Below, in pieces: positions 13,252 through 15,785 of a DNA stretch of 15,785 bases. Made by a program: the position numbers and the translations under genes. Source of the stretch: JAVEVH01 sp034005145 (lineage in GTDB: Bacteria > Patescibacteriota > Dojkabacteria > SC72); assembly GCA_034005145.1 (NCBI GenBank), contig JAVEVH010000013.1, positions 1-15,785 on the forward strand. Reading direction: 5' to 3'. The notes beneath the pieces were generated by a model. That model did not search any database. It had not been told where the DNA came from and saw only the letters and a list, made by a program, of their open reading frames with translations. Every line of letters begins with the position of its first letter. Positions within the stretch are counted from its first letter, which is position 1.

Positions 13252-13280
13252 TTACATCTACAAAGGAGATGATGTATAAT
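13252..13280 (+). promoter_or_regulatory. Promoter of glyQS
   Basis: TATAAT (13275-13280) is a perfect -10 box; the 17-base-spaced -35 hexamer TTACAT (13252-13257) is poor. The start is near 13287 and the leader about 22 nt. The AAGGAGATG inside the spacer is upstream of the start, so it is not a ribosome binding site. The sequence after the -10 (TGGGGGATTA) mirrors the lysS start region. Confidence 0.6.
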
Positions 13281-13308
13281 TGGGGGATTAAGATAATATA
13301 CTTTAAAG

Positions 13309-14601
13309 ATGTCAGAGGATATTTTACAAAAGATTACAGCATTAGCAAAAAGAAGAGGAATAATATTTCCTAATTCAGAAATATATGGTGGTATGGGGGG
13401 ATTCTATGACTACGGTCCTGTAGGTGTAGAGATGAAAAACAATCTTAAAAGATATTGGTGGAAGAACATTGTAGATATGAGAGAGAATGTTGTAGGTATA
13501 GATGGAACGATAATATCACATCCTAAGGTATGGGAGGCATCAGGGCATCTCACAGGCTTTGCTGACGAGGTAGTTGAGTGCAAGAAGTGTCATCAGAGAT
13601 TTAGACCAGAGGATATAGATGAAAAGTGTCCTAAGTGTGGTAATACGGAATTTACTGATTCAAGAAAATACAATATGTTGTTTAAAACAGAGGTAGGAGT
13701 ATTAGAGGGTGAGAAAATGGATGCATATTTAAGAGGTGAGGCGTGTCAGAATATATATTTGAATTTTAAGAGTGTTGTAGATTCTACTAGGCAGCAGATT
13801 CCTTTTGGTATAGCACAGATTGGTAAAGCTTTTAGAAATGAGGTTACACCTAACAAGCTAACATACAGAACTAGAGAGTTTGAACAGTGGGATTTACAAT
13901 ACTTTGTACATCCAGATGAGATGGATAAATGGTTTGAGTATTGGAAAGAGGAGAGGATGAAATTCTATAAAGGGTTGTACAGAAAAACAGAGAACCTAAG
14001 ATTCTGGGAACATCCTAAGGACAAACTAGTATTCTATGCTAAGAAAGCCTTTGATATACAGTATCAGACACCATGGGGTTGGTCTGAAAATGAGGGTATA
14101 CACTGGAGGGGAGATTACGATCTAACACAGCATGGTAAATTTTCTAAAAAAGATTTGTCATATACAAATCCTCAAACAAATGAAAAATATATACCTTGGA
14201 TTGTAGAAACATCTGGTGGAGTAGATAGAACTCTCTTATACTTACTCTTAGATGCATATGACGAGGAAGATTTAGGAGAGGGTAATACTAGAACAGTTCT
14301 TAAGATTAACAAAGATATTGCAGCATACAAAGCAGCTATATTCCCACTTGTTAATAACAAAGAAGATATTGTTAACAAAGGTAGAGAGATATTTAGTATG
14401 TTAGCAGAGAATAATAAGGTAGTATGGGATGATAGGGGAAATATTGGTAAGAGATATAGATATCAAGATGAGATTGGTACACCTTACTGTATTACAATAG
14501 ATTACGAAACATTAGAAAACAATACTGTAACAGTAAGAGATAGGGATACAATGAAACAGGAAAGAGTTAAGATAGAGGATTTACAATCAGCTATCAATTA
14601 A
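13309..14601 (+). CDS. glyQS: Glycyl-tRNA synthetase, single-chain dimeric type
   Basis: A 430-residue class IIa synthetase of the alpha-2 (archaeal, eukaryotic and Thermus-like) type, not the bacterial alpha2beta2 GlyQ/GlyS type. Evidence: N-terminal RRGIIFPNSEIYGGMGGFYDYGPVG, SHPKVWEASGHLTGFAD, and a zinc-knuckle pair C91-x2-C94 and C107-x2-C110 (VECKKCHQRF and KCPKCGN). Next come RGEACQNIYLNFKSV, motif 2 IGKAFRNEVTPNKLTYRTREFEQ, the glycine-pocket segment around WRGDYDLTQHGKFS, and motif 3 VETSGGVDRTLLYLLLDAY. The C-terminal anticodon domain runs from about 335 (AAIFPLV, GTPYCITIDYE, VTVRDRDTMKQ). It is slightly shorter than typical (about 440-500). Its stop TAA shares three bases of TTAA with the stop of the convergent greA gene. 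Confidence 0.96.
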   Translation: MSEDILQKITALAKRRGIIFPNSEIYGGMGGFYDYGPVGVEMKNNLKRYWWKNIVDMRENVVGIDGTIISHPKVWEASGHLTGFADEVVECKKCHQRFRPEDIDEKCPKCGNTEFTDSRKYNMLFKTEVGVLEGEKMDAYLRGEACQNIYLNFKSVVDSTRQQIPFGIAQIGKAFRNEVTPNKLTYRTREFEQWDLQYFVHPDEMDKWFEYWKEERMKFYKGLYRKTENLRFWEHPKDKLVFYAKKAFDIQYQTPWGWSENEGIHWRGDYDLTQHGKFSKKDLSYTNPQTNEKYIPWIVETSGGVDRTLLYLLLDAYDEEDLGEGNTRTVLKINKDIAAYKAAIFPLVNNKEDIVNKGREIFSMLAENNKVVWDDRGNIGKRYRYQDEIGTPYCITIDYETLENNTVTVRDRDTMKQERVKIEDLQSAIN

Positions 14602-15068
14602 CAAACATCTAATACCTTGTATGAGATAGTATTACCTCTTACTTTAAGTGATACAGTATCACCTACTTTAGCTTTTAGTAACTTCCTACCTAAAGGTGAT
14701 TTATCTGAGATATAGCTTTTAGTAGGATCTGCTTCTATAGAGGATACCAATCTAATATCTAATACCTTTTTACCCTCTTTAAGCTTTATATTAGAACCAA
14801 TAGATATTTTATCTGGTTCACAGTAATTCTTATCCTTAATCAATTCACAGTTATCTAAGATATCACTGATTTCTTCTATTCTATTTTCTATACCCTGCTT
14901 CTCTAATGCTATTACTCCAAGCATAGCATCATCTTCGTCATTATCATTATCTCTAGATTCTTCCAACCTATTAGTTACTTCTATTAAATCTTTCTCATGT
15001 AATTCTTTTAATTCATGAATGAGTTCTTTTTTCTTTTCTATTGTAATCTGGTATTTTTCGGTTTTCAT
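14598..15068 (-). CDS. greA: GreA-family transcript cleavage factor (divergent)
   Basis: A 156-residue protein with GreA architecture. The N-terminal antiparallel coiled coil (about 10-76) reaches into the RNA polymerase secondary channel. The C-terminal FKBP-like domain (about 88-156) has ADPTKSYISDKSPLGRKLLK and KVGDTVSLKVRGNTISYKVL, close to the family's ADPxxGxISxxSPLGxALLGKKVGDxVxVxxPxG. GreA rescues backtracked polymerase by stimulating RNA cleavage. The coil tip, where canonical GreA has GDLSENAEYH with key Asp and Glu, here reads DNDNDEDD (40-47), so the acidic character is kept but the motif is not. It is encoded downstream of trmD but has its own candidate promoter (15102-15130). 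The stop overlaps the glyQS stop. Confidence 0.85.
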   Translation of the reverse strand: MKTEKYQITIEKKKELIHELKELHEKDLIEVTNRLEESRDNDNDEDDAMLGVIALEKQGIENRIEEISDILDNCELIKDKNYCEPDKISIGSNIKLKEGKKVLDIRLVSSIEADPTKSYISDKSPLGRKLLKAKVGDTVSLKVRGNTISYKVLDVC

Positions 15069-15101
15069 TGGTTTGGGAATAAACTTATGTAGTTCAGTTA
15101 A

Positions 15102-15130
15102 ATTTTAAGGTATTTAGAGTATCTAAACAA
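15102..15130 (-). promoter_or_regulatory. Candidate promoter of greA
   Basis: The minus strand has TTGTTT (15125-15130, 3/6 to -35), 17 bases, then TAAAAT (15102-15107, 5/6 to -10). The start is near 15095, with a leader of about 27 nt. It lies in the 102-bp gap between trmD and greA. Confidence 0.5.
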
Positions 15131-15170
15131 GGTCAAACTATTTACTCAGATATTTGGCTTTAGATATACA

Positions 15171-15785
15171 TTAAGAAGAAGTTTTTTCTTTTCTCCACTC
15201 CTCAATCTTTTTATGGTGACCTCCTAATAATACATCCGGTACTTTCCAACCATTAAACTCTTCAGGTTTAGTATATTGAGGAAAGTCTGGGGTATCACTA
15301 TTAAATGTTTCAGATACAAGGGATTCTTGGTTACCTAGTACACCTGGTATTAATCTTGTAATACCATCTACTAGTACTAATGCTGGTAACTCTCCTCCAG
15401 AGAGTACATACTCCCCTATGGAGAATTCATACTCTATTAGGTAATCATGTATTCTTTGATCAAATCCTTCATAGTGACCACAAAGGATTATATAGTGGGC
15501 ATCACTAGATTGAGATAGCTCTTTTAATTTACTCTGTACTAACTTCTCTCCTTTTGGTGAGGTTAACATTACAATACTGTTTTCTTTTTTTAAATCCTTT
15601 AAACAGTTAAATATTGGTTCTACTTTCATTACCATACCAGGACCACCTCCATATGGTGTATCATCTACACTCCTATGCTTGTCCAATGCCCAATCTCTTA
15701 GGTTATGTACAACAATTTTTACTAACCCCTTCTCTTGAGCTCTTTTAGGTATACTACTCTCAATATATGGAGTAATTACTTCTGG
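15171..15785 (-). CDS. trmD: tRNA (guanine-N1)-methyltransferase TrmD, 5' end outside the window
   Basis: 204 codons with the C-terminus complete; the frame stays open to the right edge (PEVITPYIESSIPKRAQEKG), so about ten N-terminal residues, including the start codon, are missing. TrmD methylates G37 of tRNAs with S-adenosylmethionine to prevent frameshifting. SPOUT-family features: RDWALDKHRSVDDTPYGGGP with GGGPGMVM, ILCGHYEGFDQR, and the trefoil-knot cofactor region SIGEYVLSGGELPALVLVDG followed by ITRLIPGVLGN. The conserved catalytic Asp is expected in the DDTPYGGGPGM loop. The gene is transcribed toward greA. The whole protein would be about 215 residues, slightly shorter than E. coli TrmD (255). 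Confidence 0.96.
   Translation of the reverse strand, partial: PEVITPYIESSIPKRAQEKGLVKIVVHNLRDWALDKHRSVDDTPYGGGPGMVMKVEPIFNCLKDLKKENSIVMLTSPKGEKLVQSKLKELSQSSDAHYIILCGHYEGFDQRIHDYLIEYEFSIGEYVLSGGELPALVLVDGITRLIPGVLGNQESLVSETFNSDTPDFPQYTKPEEFNGWKVPDVLLGGHHKKIEEWRKEKTSS

Noticed and set aside
13261..13274. AAGGAGATG as a ribosome binding site before glyQS
   Set aside because: It lies about 36-46 nt before the ATG and upstream of the predicted transcription start, inside the promoter spacer.

Overview
The window is a compact, AT-rich bacterial chromosome segment. It carries about 17 genes, most of them housekeeping, in short operons with little intergenic space. Low G+C, tail-to-tail gene overlaps, no convincing Shine-Dalgarno sequence before any start, a dimeric one-chain glycyl-tRNA synthetase, shortened or divergent versions of conserved proteins and a DUF5667/ECF-sigma pair together suggest a small-genome Candidate Phyla Radiation (Patescibacteria) lineage. 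Dojkabacteria/WS6-like is a guess, not something the sequence proves. UGA acts as a stop (secD, secF), so I see no sign of a recoded genetic code.

Left part (1-2460, all minus strand): a DUF134 helix-turn-helix protein and a tiny zinc-ribbon protein form one unit. Its promoter is followed by a perfect 20-bp palindrome at the expected transcription start. Next come an ECF sigma factor and its DUF5667 membrane partner, closed by a strong intrinsic terminator. A tRNA-Pro(GGG) lies at the tail of the next operon.

Envelope block (2467-8698): a lipoprotein with two similar beta-rich domains and an HD hydrolase read leftwards. A DUF3048 (YerB-like) membrane-anchored protein reads rightwards from the shared intergenic region. 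Then a rightward operon holds a winged-helix/nucleotidyltransferase-fold protein, a divergent SecD, a SecF reduced to its membrane domain, and MiaA. The last three are joined or nearly joined, with ATGA overlaps.

RNA and translation block (8665-15785): ThpR-like 2H phosphoesterase, serS (broken by a 100-N assembly gap), a DHH/DHHA1 phosphoesterase, a small unknown protein, lysS, glyQS, a GreA-type transcript cleavage factor, and trmD running off the right edge. serS/DHH and lysS/glyQS are divergent pairs. Three convergent pairs overlap at their 3' ends by 34, 35 and 4 bp with no visible terminator.

The most unusual items are a roughly 170-bp stretch of foreign-looking composition between serS and the DHH gene, bounded by two exact 20-bp direct repeats; the degenerate SecD/mini-SecF pair; the palindrome-controlled DUF134/zinc-ribbon unit; and the mirror-image lysS/glyQS promoters. 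No CRISPR array, complete transposase gene, rRNA or phage module is visible. No gene-free stretch exceeds 300 bases; the largest are 2124-2378 and 10051-10316.
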